A DNA stretch of 64,000 bases from Oligosphaera ethanolica (GCF_030814695.1 NZ_JAUSVL010000001.1:2640227-2704226); one strand, 5' to 3'; positions 36,621 to 45,978 are shown, numbered from the stretch's first letter. The notes: a model not told the origin generated them from the sequence alone. Made by a program: numbers and translations.

Positions 36621-37630
36621 GGCTGGTCCTTTCCTATGCGGGGCGCGGTTGCGGCATCGGCGCGATTGAGGCATTCGTTGGCCATGCGGAGATTGCGGCA
36701 GGTCGCGAGAGCGCGGAAGAGGGCGCTGTCGCGGCCATAGAGTCCGGCGGCGACGCGGAGGACGAAGCCGTGGTTGGCGCCGGGGCGCTGGCCGGATGCG
36801 GCGGCGATGTCGCGGAGGAAGTCGATGCGTTCGGCGTCGCTGAGTGGCGTTGGCGGGCGGTTATGGCAGTGGTCGTGGATATCGCGGAGGAGGGCGGGGT
36901 TTTGGAGCAGGCCGCGGGCGGGTATGACGCCGTCCACGGCGCATTGTTGGCGCATGGCCTCGGCGTCGTCGGCGGTGAAGAGATCGCCGCTGCCGAAGAG
37001 GATGCAGTCCGGGAGCAGGTCGCGGGCCTTGGCCAGGCGCTGGAGGCCGTCGCTGATGGGCCGGTAGAGTTCACGGACGGTGCGGAAGTGGCAGAAGACC
37101 AGGTCGGGTCGGGCGGCGCGGACAGCTTCGGCGATGGCCGGCAGTTCCGCGGGCGAATCGAAGCCGACGCGGATTTTGACGCTGATAGCGTGGTTGCCGC
37201 AGGCCTCGCGCATGGCGTCGAGCGTGCGGGTGATCCAGTCGGGCTCGCAGAGGCGTTTGCCGCCGCCGCCATTGCCGATGACGGTGGGGCTTGGGCAGGC
37301 GCAGTTGAGATCGACGCAGGTGGCGCCGAGGCTGTGGAGGATTGCGGCGGTGGTGGCGAGCTTGGCGCTGTCGATGCCCATGATCTGGGCGATGACGGGC
37401 ATGCCGGTGTGCAGGAAGGGCTGCAGCCAGTGCTGCAGGCGTGAACGGCGGGGCACGCCGGTGGAGATGCGCAGAAAGGGCGTGAACCAGGCGTTGACGA
37501 AGCCGCGCCTGCTCATGGCGCTGAGGAATGAGCCCTCGGTGACGCCTTCCATGGGGCCGGGAAGGATGCGGGTCGGGAGTGTGCGCCCGTCAGCGAAGAC
37601 AATAGGTTGTAACCACGGATGGCTGCTCAT
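36617..37630 (-). CDS. tRNA-dihydrouridine synthase family protein
   Basis: 337 residues with the FMN-dependent Dus barrel. ILPGPMEGVTEGSFLSAM replaces the usual LAPMEGVTD; VDLNCACPSPTVIGNGGGGKRLCEP carries the catalytic cysteine region (NxGCPSP variant); SVKIRVGF, VFCHFRTV and LFGSGDLFTADDA bind FMN phosphate. It reduces uridine to dihydrouridine in tRNA; it resembles DusC more than DusB. It lies 156 bp after dnaE and is translationally coupled to ybaK. Confidence 0.88.
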   Translation of the reverse strand: MSSHPWLQPIVFADGRTLPTRILPGPMEGVTEGSFLSAMSRRGFVNAWFTPFLRISTGVPRRSRLQHWLQPFLHTGMPVIAQIMGIDSAKLATTAAILHSLGATCVDLNCACPSPTVIGNGGGGKRLCEPDWITRTLDAMREACGNHAISVKIRVGFDSPAELPAIAEAVRAARPDLVFCHFRTVRELYRPISDGLQRLAKARDLLPDCILFGSGDLFTADDAEAMRQQCAVDGVIPARGLLQNPALLRDIHDHCHNRPPTPLSDAERIDFLRDIAAASGQRPGANHGFVLRVAAGLYGRDSALFRALATCRNLRMANECLNRADAATAPRIGKDQP

Positions 37631-37786
37631 GGCGTCGGTTTCCGTCGCGGCCGGCTATGGCTTGGCGCGGCGAATGGGGCCTGGGTGTTTGGGTGTTGCC
37701 AATCAAGGTGAACCGAAAAGAGGCCTTGCCGGGGGCGTGTGGTGCGCGGTGCCGGCAGGGCAGGGAAGCGTTGCAGTCATTTGCCG

Positions 37787-40700
37787 TCAGTCCTGGTCAT
37801 TCCAGTTGCGGCGTTGGAAGCGTCGTTCGCGGGCGGCGGGGCGTTTACGGTTGGCCTTGGTGAGAATGGCGTCCTTGCGGATATGCGGCGCCATGGCGGC
37901 CCGGAATTCCGTCGAGAACTGGATGTTGATCTGTTCATTCTGGAGGTACACGACATTGCCATTGGCACAGACCAGGCAGAAGATCAGCTGGGTGTTGCCG
38001 GGGAAACGCTGGCAGACGGCGGCGATGTCCTGCATCCGTGCTTCGCTCAGTTCTTCTTCGTAGAGCCGGACGTGCACTTCCTGGGTGTAGAGTTCCTGGA
38101 CCTTGGCCATGGGGATGATATTCTGCGCGTGGAGTTTGAGGGGCTCTTCTTCGTCTCGCCGGCTAAGTTCGCCTTCGACGAAAACGACTGACTCGGGCTG
38201 CAGGGCCTCGGGGCATTGCTGGCGGACTTTGTCATAGGAGTCCGGAAAGAGCAGGCATTCCACGGTTGACTCGCGGCTTTCGAGGGTGAGAATAGCCCAT
38301 GGCTTGCTGTCTTTCTTGGTGAGTTTCGGGCTGATGCCGCTGAGGTAGGCGCCAACTCGGACCATGGTGCCCGGGGGCAGTTGGATGAGATCGCTGAGGT
38401 CATCGAGTTGATAGGCGTCAATGAGGGCCTGATCTTGGGAAATGGGGTGTCCGCTGACGTAGAAGCCGAGCAGTTCCTTCTCGAAGCGCAGCAGTTCGCG
38501 CAATTCCCACGGATCGACCTTGGGAATAGGCAGCTCGGCGACCTTGCGGTCGGCGGGCGCGAGCAGGTCGAAGAGCGAGCCCTGGCCGGCTTTGCGGTCC
38601 TTCTGGGCCTGTTGGGCGATGCCGAGCACGTCGTCGATCATGGCGACGAGCAACGCGCGGTGGAAGCCGAAGCAGTCGAGCGCACCGGCTTTGACCAGGC
38701 TTTCCATGAGGCGCTTGGAGAGGCCATCCACTCGTTCGCAGAAGTCAGTGAGGTCCTTGAAGGGGCCGCCCTTTTTGCGGGCATTGATGATACCGGCGAC
38801 AGCGGCTTCGCCGACGCCCTTGATGGCTGCCAGACCGAAGCGGACATTACGCCCGTCGACGGAGAAGGTCGCGTCGCAGACATTGACATCTGGCGGCAGG
38901 ATACTGATGTTCATGGCGCGGCATTCAGCGAGGTAGAAGGAGAGTTTTTCGGCGTTGCTGAGTTCGCTGGTGAGTACTGCGGCCATGAATTCGGCGGGGT
39001 AGTTCGCTTTCAGCCAGGCCGTGCGGTATGAGAGCATGCCGTAGGCGGCGCTGTGGGACTTGTTGAAGCCGTAGCCGGCGAATTTGAGGATTTTGTCCCA
39101 GATATTTTTGCTGACGACGTCATCGATGCCATTTTTGCGGCAGCCATCTTGGAAGAGTGCGAACTGCTGCACCATGACATCGACCTTTTTTTTGCCCATG
39201 GCGCGGCGGAGGATGTCGGCATTGCCGAGGGTGAAGCCGGCTACGGCCTGGACGACCTGCATGACCTGCTCCTGGTAGAGCATGATGCCGTAGGTTTCTT
39301 CGAGGATGGGCTTCATCGCGGGCACGTCGTAATCGACGGGGATGGTGCCCATCTTGCGGCCGATGAATTCGTCGAGGAACTGCATTGGGCCGGGGCGATA
39401 GAGGGCGATGAGGGCGATGATGTCTTCCAGGCGGTTGACGCGGAAGCGCCGGCAGAGGTTTTGCATGCCGCCGGATTCGAGCTGGAACACGGCGATGGTG
39501 TTGCCCTGGTTAAGCAGATCGTAGGTCGGCTTGTCCTCAATGGGTATGTCATTGCTGAGGATGCGCTTGCCGGTATTTTTTTCGATGAGGTCCAGTGCGT
39601 CCTGGATAATGGTGAGGGTCTTCAGGCCGAGGAAGTCCATTTTGAGCAGGCCGAGTTCTTCGCAGGGCACGGCGGAGAACTGGGTGATGGGCTCGTCGTT
39701 GGCGCCTTTGGCGATGGGGCAGACATTGGCCACGGGCATGTCGCCGATAATGACGCCGGCGGCGTGGATGGACAGATTGCGGTTCAGGCCTTCCAGTACC
39801 GTGGCGAACTTCCAGATCTCCTGCACCCACGGGTTGTTCTCGAAGAGATCGACCAGTTCCTTGATCGGCGGCGCGTTGTTCTTCTCGTCGCCGTGGAGCG
39901 CCTTGTGGAGCGTCATTTTGGGATCAGCGGGAATGAGCTTACAAATGCGGTTGCCCTCTTCGACGCTGCGGCCGAGGGCACGGGCCACGTCCTTGATGAC
40001 GGCCTTGGCCTTGAGGGTGCCGAAGGTGCCGATCTGCACCACGTTGGCCGCACCGTATTTTTCGCGGACGTACTCAATGACCTCGTGTCGGCGGCGTTCG
40101 CAGAGATCGATATCGAAGTCAGGCGGGCTGACGCGATCGGGGTTGAGGAAGCGCTCGAAGAGCAGGCCGTAGCGCAGTGGGTCGATGTGGGTGATGCCCA
40201 AGCAGTAGGCGACGATACTGCCGGCGCCGCTGCCGCGGCCTGGGCCGAGCGGCACGCCGATTTTGGCAGCGTGGGCGAGGAAGTCCCAGACCACCAGGAA
40301 GTAGCTGGTGAAGCCGGTCTGGCTGATGACGCCAAGCTCGAAGTCCATGCGCTCGACTTTTTTGCGGTCTTCAGCGCTCAAGTCGGGACTGTCGGCGTCA
40401 ATGTCGTAGCGCCATTTGAGGCCCTCGACGCATTGTTGGCGGAGGTATTCCTGGCGGCTGATGCCCTCGGGCACGGGGTATTCGGGGTAGTGGTTGGCCT
40501 TGTCTTCGGCGACGGTGGGCAGGTGGACATTGCAGCGTTCGGCGATGGCGACGGTATTGGCCATGGCTTCGGGGATGTCCGGGAAAATCTGGGCCATCTC
40601 ATCGGGGCTCTTGAAGTAGAATTCATTGGTGCCGAAGCGCATGCGTTTCGGGTCGTTGATGGTGGTGGCCGTGCCGATGCAGAGGAAGAGCTCGTGCGCC

Positions 40701-41353
40701 TCGGCGTGCTCTTTTTTGCAGTAATGCGAGTCGTTGGTGACGACGAGGCCGATGTCGCGCCGGCGGCTCAGCTCGATGACCTTCTCGTTGACGGGTTTTT
40801 GTTCGGGCAGGCCGTGGTCCTGGATTTCGAGGAAGAAGTTGTCTTTGCCGAAGATATCGAGGTATTCGTCGAGGGCTTGTTCGGCGGCGCGGTCATTGCC
40901 GGCGCGGAAGTGCTCGGGTATTTCGCCACTGAGGCAGGCGCTGAGGGCGATGATGCCCTGGTGGTACTGGCGGAGGAGTTTTTTGTCGACGCGCGGTTTG
41001 TAGTAGTAGCCCCTGAGCCACGCCTCTTCGTTGAGGTGGCAGAGATTGACGTAGCCTTCGTAGGTTTCAGCGAGGCAGACGAGGTGGAAGCCCTTGAAGT
41101 GCGGGATGCTGTTGTCGGTGACGGTGTAGTCGGTGGGGGCGACATAGAGTTCGCAGCCGAAGATGGGCTTGATGCCGGCTTCCTTCATGACTTTGGCGAA
41201 TTCCACGCAGGCGCTCATGTTGCCATGGTCGGTGCAGGCGACGGCGCTCATGCCGTACTCTTTGGCGAGGGCGGCGATGCCTTTGCAGCTGGCAGTGCCG
41301 TCGAGAAGACTGAAATCGGTGTGGACGTGCAGGTGGACAAAGGGCGACGCCAT
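37787..41353 (-). CDS. dnaE: DNA polymerase III subunit alpha
   Basis: 1188 residues, standard DnaE1 type. PHP domain at the start (FVHLHVHTDFSLLDG, CTDHGNMSACVEF), polymerase palm with GPGRGSGAGSIVAYCLGIT and PDFDIDLCERRRHEVIEYV (catalytic aspartates), YGFNKSHSAAYGMLSYRTAWLKANYP, helix-hairpin-helix near ADVNVC-like ILPPDVNVCDATF, and a C-terminal OB domain (GTMVRVGAYLSGI). AAGGAG sits eight bases before the ATG. A strong hairpin separates it from rng upstream. It is the replicative polymerase of the holoenzyme. Confidence 0.97.
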   Translation of the reverse strand: MASPFVHLHVHTDFSLLDGTASCKGIAALAKEYGMSAVACTDHGNMSACVEFAKVMKEAGIKPIFGCELYVAPTDYTVTDNSIPHFKGFHLVCLAETYEGYVNLCHLNEEAWLRGYYYKPRVDKKLLRQYHQGIIALSACLSGEIPEHFRAGNDRAAEQALDEYLDIFGKDNFFLEIQDHGLPEQKPVNEKVIELSRRRDIGLVVTNDSHYCKKEHAEAHELFLCIGTATTINDPKRMRFGTNEFYFKSPDEMAQIFPDIPEAMANTVAIAERCNVHLPTVAEDKANHYPEYPVPEGISRQEYLRQQCVEGLKWRYDIDADSPDLSAEDRKKVERMDFELGVISQTGFTSYFLVVWDFLAHAAKIGVPLGPGRGSGAGSIVAYCLGITHIDPLRYGLLFERFLNPDRVSPPDFDIDLCERRRHEVIEYVREKYGAANVVQIGTFGTLKAKAVIKDVARALGRSVEEGNRICKLIPADPKMTLHKALHGDEKNNAPPIKELVDLFENNPWVQEIWKFATVLEGLNRNLSIHAAGVIIGDMPVANVCPIAKGANDEPITQFSAVPCEELGLLKMDFLGLKTLTIIQDALDLIEKNTGKRILSNDIPIEDKPTYDLLNQGNTIAVFQLESGGMQNLCRRFRVNRLEDIIALIALYRPGPMQFLDEFIGRKMGTIPVDYDVPAMKPILEETYGIMLYQEQVMQVVQAVAGFTLGNADILRRAMGKKKVDVMVQQFALFQDGCRKNGIDDVVSKNIWDKILKFAGYGFNKSHSAAYGMLSYRTAWLKANYPAEFMAAVLTSELSNAEKLSFYLAECRAMNISILPPDVNVCDATFSVDGRNVRFGLAAIKGVGEAAVAGIINARKKGGPFKDLTDFCERVDGLSKRLMESLVKAGALDCFGFHRALLVAMIDDVLGIAQQAQKDRKAGQGSLFDLLAPADRKVAELPIPKVDPWELRELLRFEKELLGFYVSGHPISQDQALIDAYQLDDLSDLIQLPPGTMVRVGAYLSGISPKLTKKDSKPWAILTLESRESTVECLLFPDSYDKVRQQCPEALQPESVVFVEGELSRRDEEEPLKLHAQNIIPMAKVQELYTQEVHVRLYEEELSEARMQDIAAVCQRFPGNTQLIFCLVCANGNVVYLQNEQINIQFSTEFRAAMAPHIRKDAILTKANRKRPAARERRFQRRNWNDQD

Positions 41354-41377
41354 GATGCGTTCTCCTTATATATGAAA

Positions 41378-41409
41378 ATGGCCGGCAGCTCGTGTGGGCT
41401 GCCGGCCAT
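41378..41409 (-). terminator. Hairpin between rng and dnaE
   Basis: ATGGCCGGCAGC pairs perfectly with GCTGCCGGCCAT (12 bp, 8-nt loop), followed on the minus strand by TTTTC. It sits 5 bp after the rng stop and 24 bp before dnaE, so it may terminate rng transcripts or stabilise their 3' ends. Confidence 0.7.
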
Positions 41410-41414
41410 GGCAA

Positions 41415-43376
41415 TTAGACGTTTTGGCCGGAGACCGCGTCGCTGATGTGAAATTCCTCAATGTGGAGGCTCTGATCGGAGTGGAAGCTGATTTCGCAAC
41501 TGTACTCCTGTTTCAGCCCGTCAACCAGCTTGCGGTCGTTATTATTCAGGCGGTCCGCGACGCGCGGGTGCACGGCGACCTTGAGTTTTTGGCCGGGCTT
41601 GCGGCGGCCGAGGATTTCATTGAGGCGGCGCTGGATATCGACGCTCATGCTGGTGGTGGACTTGACCAGGCCGCTGCCCTTGCAGTAGGGGCAGTTGTCA
41701 AAGATGGCGCTTTCCATGCTTTCGTGTTCGCGCTGCCTAGTCATTTCCAGCAGTCCCAGTGGCGACAGCTGGTAGATTTTGGTTCTGGCGCGGTCTTCGG
41801 CGAGGAGGTCTTTAAAGGTTTTGAAGACCACCTGCTGGTCTTTTTTCTGCCGCATGTCGATAAGATCGAGAACGATGATGCCGCCGAGGTTGCGGAGGCG
41901 GAGCTGGCGGGCGATTTCCTTGACGGCTTCCAGGTTGGTGGCCAGGATGGTCTCGGGCTGGTCTTTACCGCTACGGTTCTTGCCGGTGTTGACGTCGATG
42001 GCGATGAGCGCCTCGGTTTCGTCGATGCAGAGATAGCCGCCGCTGGGTAATGGCACTTTGCGGTTGAAGACGCCGTCGAGCTGCTGGGTGAGGCCGAAGG
42101 AGTGGAAGATGGGCGTCGGGTTCTGATAGAATTTGACGCGGGTGGAGTCCTGCTTGTTGTAGCGTTTGATGAGTTCGGTGGCGCGCTGGTAGGTCTCTTC
42201 GCTGTCGACGACGACTTCGTCGACGTCTTCGGTGAGGCAGTCGCGGAGCGCGCGTTCAGCGAGGTCGGGTTCCTGGTAGACGCAGACGGGTGCGCGGTGG
42301 GTGGCGGCGACTTGTTCGCCCTTGTGCCAATAGTCGAGGAGCAGATCGAGATCGCGCTGGAAGTGTTCTTGTTTACGGCCGGCGCCGACAGTGCGGCAGA
42401 TCAGGCCCATGTTTTTTGGCAGTTCGAGGCCACGGATCATCTGGCGCAGGCGGTCGCGCTCATCCCGTTCCTCGACGCGTTTGGAGATGCCGATGTGGGA
42501 CGAGTTGGGCAGTAGAACCAGATAGCGCCCGGGTATGCTCAGGTTGGTGGTGACGCGGGCGCCCTTGGTGCCGATGGGGCCCTTGGTGACCTGCACGAGG
42601 ATTTCTTGGTCGACCTTGAAGAGGTTGGGGATGTCCTCGACGGCCGGGCCGGTCTTGGGCGGGCGGCGTGATGGGCGGTGGCGATTGCGGCCCTGGTCGC
42701 TCTTCCGGTCGCGCTCGTCGTTCCCTGCCGGGGCGGCGCTGTCGCCGTCGCTTTTGGCTTTGCGCGGTGCCTGGGGCTGGCGCTGCTGCTGGCCGCCGCG
42801 GGGCGCGGGCGCTGCTGCCGGCTCCGGCTTGGCGCTTTTCTTGCCGGTCGAGAAGATTTCGCGGACTTTGGCGAGGAGGCCTTTCAGTGGCGAGCTGCTT
42901 TCAGCGACCTTCGGCTGCTGATCGGTGCCCTGCTGCTGAGGGTTTTTTCGCGGGCGGCGCCGACGCCGATTCGAGCTGCGTTGGGACGGCTGATTTGGGT
43001 TCGGGTTCTGATTCGGGTTGGGGTTGTTTTGGGCGCGGGTTGGCGGGTTGAGCTTGTCATCGTCGTCGCTCTCATCGTTGCCGCTGATCTCACCGTCGCC
43101 CTCGCCCTCGCCCTCGCCGTCGTCATCGCTGGTTTCGAGGGTTTCTTCGCTGGCGGGGATCATGTCCCAGTAATGGAGGAAGGCGTTTTTCCCGCAACCG
43201 ATGTCAACAAACGCGGCTTGCAGGGACGGTTCGAGGTTTTTGATGCGGCCTTTGTAGATGGACCCCACCATGGTGTCGCGGATATTGCGTTCCATGAAGA
43301 AGTCTTGGAGGATACCGTCTTGGACGACGGCGACGCGGGTTTGCAGTTCTTCGCAGTTGATAAGGATTTGCTTCAT
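41415..43376 (-). CDS. rng: Ribonuclease E/G family protein with large insertion in the S1 domain
   Basis: 653 residues. The S1 domain is split. SIYKGRIKNLEPSLQAAFVDIGCGKNAFLH (to ~75) is interrupted by a ~170-residue low-complexity insert (76-247: acidic DDDGEGEGEG, then Asn/Pro repeats, then Arg/Gln-rich) before DQEILVQVTKGPIGTKGARVT. The catalytic aspartates appear in LIAIDVNTGK and IVLDLIDM, and the zinc-link cysteines in CPYCKGSG. RNase E/G enzymes cut single-stranded A/U-rich RNA and process 16S rRNA 5' ends. It starts 4 bp after fmt. Confidence 0.92.
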   Translation of the reverse strand: MKQILINCEELQTRVAVVQDGILQDFFMERNIRDTMVGSIYKGRIKNLEPSLQAAFVDIGCGKNAFLHYWDMIPASEETLETSDDDGEGEGEGDGEISGNDESDDDDKLNPPTRAQNNPNPNQNPNPNQPSQRSSNRRRRRPRKNPQQQGTDQQPKVAESSSPLKGLLAKVREIFSTGKKSAKPEPAAAPAPRGGQQQRQPQAPRKAKSDGDSAAPAGNDERDRKSDQGRNRHRPSRRPPKTGPAVEDIPNLFKVDQEILVQVTKGPIGTKGARVTTNLSIPGRYLVLLPNSSHIGISKRVEERDERDRLRQMIRGLELPKNMGLICRTVGAGRKQEHFQRDLDLLLDYWHKGEQVAATHRAPVCVYQEPDLAERALRDCLTEDVDEVVVDSEETYQRATELIKRYNKQDSTRVKFYQNPTPIFHSFGLTQQLDGVFNRKVPLPSGGYLCIDETEALIAIDVNTGKNRSGKDQPETILATNLEAVKEIARQLRLRNLGGIIVLDLIDMRQKKDQQVVFKTFKDLLAEDRARTKIYQLSPLGLLEMTRQREHESMESAIFDNCPYCKGSGLVKSTTSMSVDIQRRLNEILGRRKPGQKLKVAVHPRVADRLNNNDRKLVDGLKQEYSCEISFHSDQSLHIEEFHISDAVSGQNV

Positions 43377-43380
43377 TCAG

Positions 43381-44367
43381 TCATTGTTCTCCAGGGAAGA
43401 AATCTTCTAAGATGGTGCCGTTGGGAATGGGATTCCCACGGAGGAAGTCGTCGGCCTTCATTTCAGCTCGGCCTTCGGGAATGAGCCGCTGAATGCGCAG
43501 GGCATTTTGGCCGCAGGCGACGAGCAGGCCGTCCCGTCCCTGGGCCAGGACGGTGCCTGGTCGCGTGACAGGGGTGACGCCGTCGACGACGTCGGCGTCG
43601 GTAATTTGTATGCGCTTCGGGCCTTTGCCGGCGGGGACGACGGCGGCTACGCGCGGCCAGGGCGAGTAGGCGAGGATCATGCGCAGGATCTGCCCGGCTG
43701 GCAGGTCCCAGCGGATGGCGCCGTCGTGCTTCTTGATTTTGCGCGCGTAGGTCGCGGCGGCGTCCAGCTGTGGCGTGGGCTGGAGGCCTTCGCGGGCGAT
43801 GCGCCAAATGACGTCGCCGATGTGGTCGGCGGCGAGTTGACCAAGGCGCTGTTCGAGGTTGTCGGCGTTTTCATGCTCTGGAATGGGCATTTCGTACTGA
43901 CAGAAAACCGGGCCAGTATCCAGCCCCGCTTCCATGCGCATGAAGGACACGCCAGTCTTGTCGTCGCCCCGGAGGATCGCCATGTTGATGGGCGATGCCC
44001 CGCGGAACCGCGGCAGCAGGGACGCATGGACGTTGAGGCAGTCCACTCGCGGTATGCTCAACAACTCGGGCTTGAGCAGCTGGCCGAAAGAGGCCACCAC
44101 CAGCAACTCGATGTCGAGCCTGCGCAACTGGTCAAGAAAATCCGGGGTGTTGACCGAAGCAATGCGGTCCACCTTGAAGCCTTGCGCCTCGGCATGGCTC
44201 GCTACCGGCGTGGCAAGCAGCAACTGCTTGCGGCCAGCAGCACGGTCGGGCTGGGAGCCGACGCCGAGAAGACTGACTTTGGGGTGCGTGCGCAAGGCAT
44301 CAAATATGGGTATGCCTAACTTACCCGATGCCAAGTAATAAAGTCGAACAGGCGTGTTTTCTGGCAT
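43381..44367 (-). CDS. fmt: Methionyl-tRNA formyltransferase
   Basis: 328 residues. It contains LLVVASFGQLLKPELLSIPRVDCLNVHASLLPRFRGASPI, with the catalytic Asn and His of NVHASLLP, then GVSFMRMEAGLDTGPVF and the C-terminal RNA-binding OB domain beginning ATYARKIKKHDGAI. Fmt formylates initiator Met-tRNA. The start ATG has no good Shine-Dalgarno (GAGG is too far). It is followed directly by rng. Upstream lies a repeat array separating it from the DUF2293 gene. Confidence 0.95.
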   Translation of the reverse strand: MPENTPVRLYYLASGKLGIPIFDALRTHPKVSLLGVGSQPDRAAGRKQLLLATPVASHAEAQGFKVDRIASVNTPDFLDQLRRLDIELLVVASFGQLLKPELLSIPRVDCLNVHASLLPRFRGASPINMAILRGDDKTGVSFMRMEAGLDTGPVFCQYEMPIPEHENADNLEQRLGQLAADHIGDVIWRIAREGLQPTPQLDAAATYARKIKKHDGAIRWDLPAGQILRMILAYSPWPRVAAVVPAGKGPKRIQITDADVVDGVTPVTRPGTVLAQGRDGLLVACGQNALRIQRLIPEGRAEMKADDFLRGNPIPNGTILEDFFPGEQ

Positions 44368-44504
44368 AAGGACTGACTGTGCCTCGGAGGAAAAAAGAGA
44401 GGGCGCGCCGCAGCTTTACGCACGGCGAACGGCCATAGAAACAATTAAAAACAATATAACCCGCAAGAAACAATATGAAAGACAACGCACAAACGGAGAT
44501 GATG

Positions 44505-44823
44505 ATCCGACCGATCGACTGTCTTTTTCGCCGAGCCGTCTGCTCTTCTGTCTTCTTCGCGGACGGATCCGACGGATCGGACCGATCCGACCGATCCGAC
44601 GACGTGATCAGTCCGATCAGTCCGATCAGTCTGATTGACGGTCTTTTTCGCGGACCGATCCGACCGATCCGACGGATCCGACCGATCCGACGACGTGATC
44701 AGTCCGATCAGTCCGATCAGTCTGATTGACGGTCTTTTTCGCGGACCGATCCGACCGATCCGACGGATCCGACCGATCCGACGACGTGATCAGTCCGATC
44801 AGTCCGATCAGTCTGATTGACGG
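44505..44823. repeat. 9-bp GATC arrays in a 91-bp tandem duplication
   Basis: Two identical 91-bp copies (44642-44732 and 44733-44823) and an earlier imperfect one (44566-44641). Each has the leader TCTTTTTCGCGGAC, four to five units GATCCGACC/GATCCGACG, the spacer ACGT, and three units GATCAGTCC, ending GATTGACGG. The left and right halves can pair with about one mismatch per nine bases. Bases 44368-44504 before it hold nothing recognised. Confidence 0.92.
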
Positions 44824-45527
44824 TCTTTTTCGCGGTCGAATCGTCGGAGTGCCTTGGCCAGTGGGCAGGAGCGCTGGTCGACGTCCCAGCCGCGGCGGTA
44901 TTCTTTGAGGACAAATCGCGACTCGAGGTTGATTTCGTGGCGGACGCGGCGGCGTTCGCCGCTGATGTGGGCGACGGACATCTTGTCATAGTTGCTGGTT
45001 TGGTGTCTCATCCAGGCGATGACGGCGGCCTCGGCGCGTTCTTCGATGCTGATGCGTTCCGTTCTGGCGACAGTACCGCTGCCGACGGGCACGGCGTGTT
45101 CGGTGACGGCGTCGGCGAGGCGTTCGGCCACGGCAGACCACTTGGGCGCGAAGTCGAGGAAGGCGAGGACGGCGGCGCGGAATTCGTCTGCGTAGCGCGC
45201 CTGTTTTTTGTCGCGTTGGCGTCGAGACGCCGCGAGGCGCTTTTGGTATTCGGGTGATGCCAGTTCCTGCTTGCGCCTGGTTTTTTCGGCGGCGATGATG
45301 TCGGCGGGCGCCCACAGGCCGATGGCGCTGAGTTTGTTGCGGTAGAAGGTGTTGACGACCCAATGCGGCCCGGCCAGCTTGACGCGGCGGGTGAGCGCGG
45401 CGTCGCCGCTGGGCAGGAATTTCCAGCCGGCGGGCGGGGTGACGGTTTTACCTTGGTACCAGAGACCATTTTCGCGGTCGATGACGGCGATGGTTTCCGG
45501 TGTTGCCGCTGGTTTTTTCATAGTCAT
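44808..45527 (-). CDS. DUF2293 domain-containing protein
   Basis: 239 residues. The DUF2293 signature is in the C-terminal half: AEAAVIAWMRHQTSNYDKMSVAHISGERRRVRHEINLESR. The central part (EYQKRLAASRRQRDKKQARYADEFRAAVLAFLDFAP) is helical and basic. Function unknown; the family is thought to be nucleic-acid associated by composition only. The ATG at 45527 overlaps the dgkA stop (ATGA). The last residues (EKDRQSD) and the stop codon are encoded by the adjacent 9-bp repeat array, so the natural C-terminus has probably been altered. Confidence 0.8.
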   Translation of the reverse strand: MTMKKPAATPETIAVIDRENGLWYQGKTVTPPAGWKFLPSGDAALTRRVKLAGPHWVVNTFYRNKLSAIGLWAPADIIAAEKTRRKQELASPEYQKRLAASRRQRDKKQARYADEFRAAVLAFLDFAPKWSAVAERLADAVTEHAVPVGSGTVARTERISIEERAEAAVIAWMRHQTSNYDKMSVAHISGERRRVRHEINLESRFVLKEYRRGWDVDQRSCPLAKALRRFDREKDRQSD

Positions 45528-45913
45528 GCGAGGGTTTGCCAGAATGCGTAGGCCCAGCACAGCGCCAGCGCCGTCAAGGCGACGCCGACGGCGGCGCTGC
45601 CGAGATCCTTGGCGCGCTTGGCCAGTTCGTGATAAGCGGGCGACGCGAGGTCGACAACGGACTCGATGGCGGTGTTGAGCAGCTCGCAGCTGAGGACGGC
45701 CAGCCAGCAGAGATTCAGGAGCAGCACGAGGATGCCGTTCAGCGGCAACAGCAACGACAGGGGCACCGCCACCAGGCCGAGCAGGAGTTCCTGCCGAAAG
45801 GCGGCCTCTTTGCAGGCCGTCTTCAGCCCCGCCGCCGTGTAGGTGCAGGAGCGGTAAAAATGCTCAATGCCGCTGAAGCGCGGTGGTTTCGCTGGCTGGG
45901 AGTCGGGCTGCAT
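45524..45913 (-). CDS. dgkA: Diacylglycerol kinase (DgkA type)
   Basis: 129 residues. Three membrane segments (about 43-60, 62-85, 105-125) and the DgkA signature ELLNTAIESVVDLASPAYHELAKRAKDLGSAAV with the catalytic glutamates. RQELLLGLVAVPL matches the first helix. It phosphorylates diacylglycerol (or undecaprenol) in the inner membrane. It overlaps the DUF2293 gene by four bases. Confidence 0.95.
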   Translation of the reverse strand: MQPDSQPAKPPRFSGIEHFYRSCTYTAAGLKTACKEAAFRQELLLGLVAVPLSLLLPLNGILVLLLNLCWLAVLSCELLNTAIESVVDLASPAYHELAKRAKDLGSAAVGVALTALALCWAYAFWQTLA

Positions 45914-45978
45914 GGCGGGCTCTCTTGACGATGCTCACACGACGAGGGGAAAACGGGCTGGTGGCCCTCGCCGGCCGC

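Noticed and set aside
39053..41446. 797-codon open frame antisense to dnaE
   Set aside because: It is the mirror of a highly conserved DnaE coding sequence in GC-rich DNA; its translation is Val/Asp/Gly/Glu-biased with no family motif.
44475..44820. Ser-Asp-Arg repeat peptides (RSDRSD...) as a surface protein fragment
   Set aside because: All frames on both strands give tripeptide repeats because the DNA unit is 9 bp; there is no start signal or flanking domain.
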